Below, one piece after another: positions 6,556 to 6,612 of a DNA stretch of 6,612 nucleotides (positions within the stretch are counted from its first letter, which is position 1; every line of letters starts with the position of its first letter). This DNA comes from Hyphomicrobiales bacterium (GTDB lineage Bacteria > Pseudomonadota > Alphaproteobacteria > Rhizobiales > Xanthobacteraceae). Below the pieces are notes generated by a model. The model was not told the origin of the DNA, searched no databases, and worked only from the letters and a program-made list of their open reading frames with translations. The DNA lies in contig PKXB01000038.1 in the NCBI GenBank assembly GCA_003133345.1, forward strand, positions 4,660 through 11,271, in the 5' to 3' direction. Position numbers and translations under genes: made by a program.

Positions 6556-6612
6556 TCAGTCCAAATAGTCGGCATACCGCGCCACGTGATCGGCCAGGCC
6601 GAGCGCGTGGTC
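6556..6612 (-). CDS. C-terminal end of an unidentified protein (partial, runs off the window)
   Basis: On the minus strand an open frame enters from the window edge, encodes 18 residues (DHALGLADHVARYADYLD) and stops at TGA (6558-6556). It lies 35 bases upstream of the oxc start on the same strand, the tight spacing expected of an operon partner. The tail is alanine/leucine-rich and probably helical, but it is too short to assign a family. In related bacteria oxalate genes often sit beside a regulator, a transporter or an acyl-CoA ligase, and I cannot choose among these. That it is coding is inferred from the frame, its position and the codon make-up (mostly G or C in third position). A chance open frame of this length remains possible. 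Confidence 0.5.
   Translation of the reverse strand, partial: DHALGLADHVARYADYLD

Noticed and set aside
1..6612. CRISPR array, tRNA, insertion sequence or phage signals
   Set aside because: No regularly spaced direct repeats, tRNA-like cloverleaf, transposase frame or target-site duplications were seen; base and codon use look even throughout.

Overview
The window is a compact metabolic gene cluster on the minus strand of a GC-rich bacterium. The close matches of every protein to Bradyrhizobium/Rhodopseudomonas-type enzymes, and an intergenic palindromic repeat of a kind scattered through those genomes, suggest an alphaproteobacterium of the Rhizobiales (Bradyrhizobiaceae or a neighbour). 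That assignment is inference; there is no rRNA or phylogenetic marker here.

Reading in the direction of transcription (high to low coordinates), the window holds the last 18 codons of an unidentified gene (6612-6556), oxc for oxalyl-CoA decarboxylase (6520-4769), frc for formyl-CoA:oxalate CoA-transferase (start best placed at 4661, end 3231), a 309-aa formyltransferase-fold protein resembling the 10-formyl-THF hydrolase domain of ALDH1L enzymes (3113-2184), fhs for formate-tetrahydrofolate ligase (2135-441), and the first 130 codons of a nu-class (YfcG-like) glutathione transferase (392 to the window edge). All gaps are 35 to 117 bases, all genes point the same way, and I see no convincing promoter or U-tract terminator inside, so a single operon is likely, with its promoter upstream of the window.

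Together the genes form an oxalate-to-one-carbon route. Frc moves CoA from formyl-CoA to oxalate. Oxc decarboxylates the oxalyl-CoA back to formyl-CoA. The released formate is captured by Fhs as 10-formyl-THF for serine-cycle or biosynthetic use. The least expected member is the standalone hydrolase-domain-like protein between frc and fhs. If active, it would cleave or transfer the formyl group that Fhs attaches, giving a formate/10-formyl-THF control point.

Three intergenic gaps carry strong inverted repeats: an oxc-frc hairpin, a BIME-like pair of palindromes between frc and the formyltransferase gene, and an fhs-gst hairpin. None has a U-tract, so they look like mRNA processing or stability elements rather than terminators. 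Frc also carries an unusual strongly basic N-terminal extension of about 50 residues. No transporter, regulator, RNA gene, CRISPR array or mobile element is visible.
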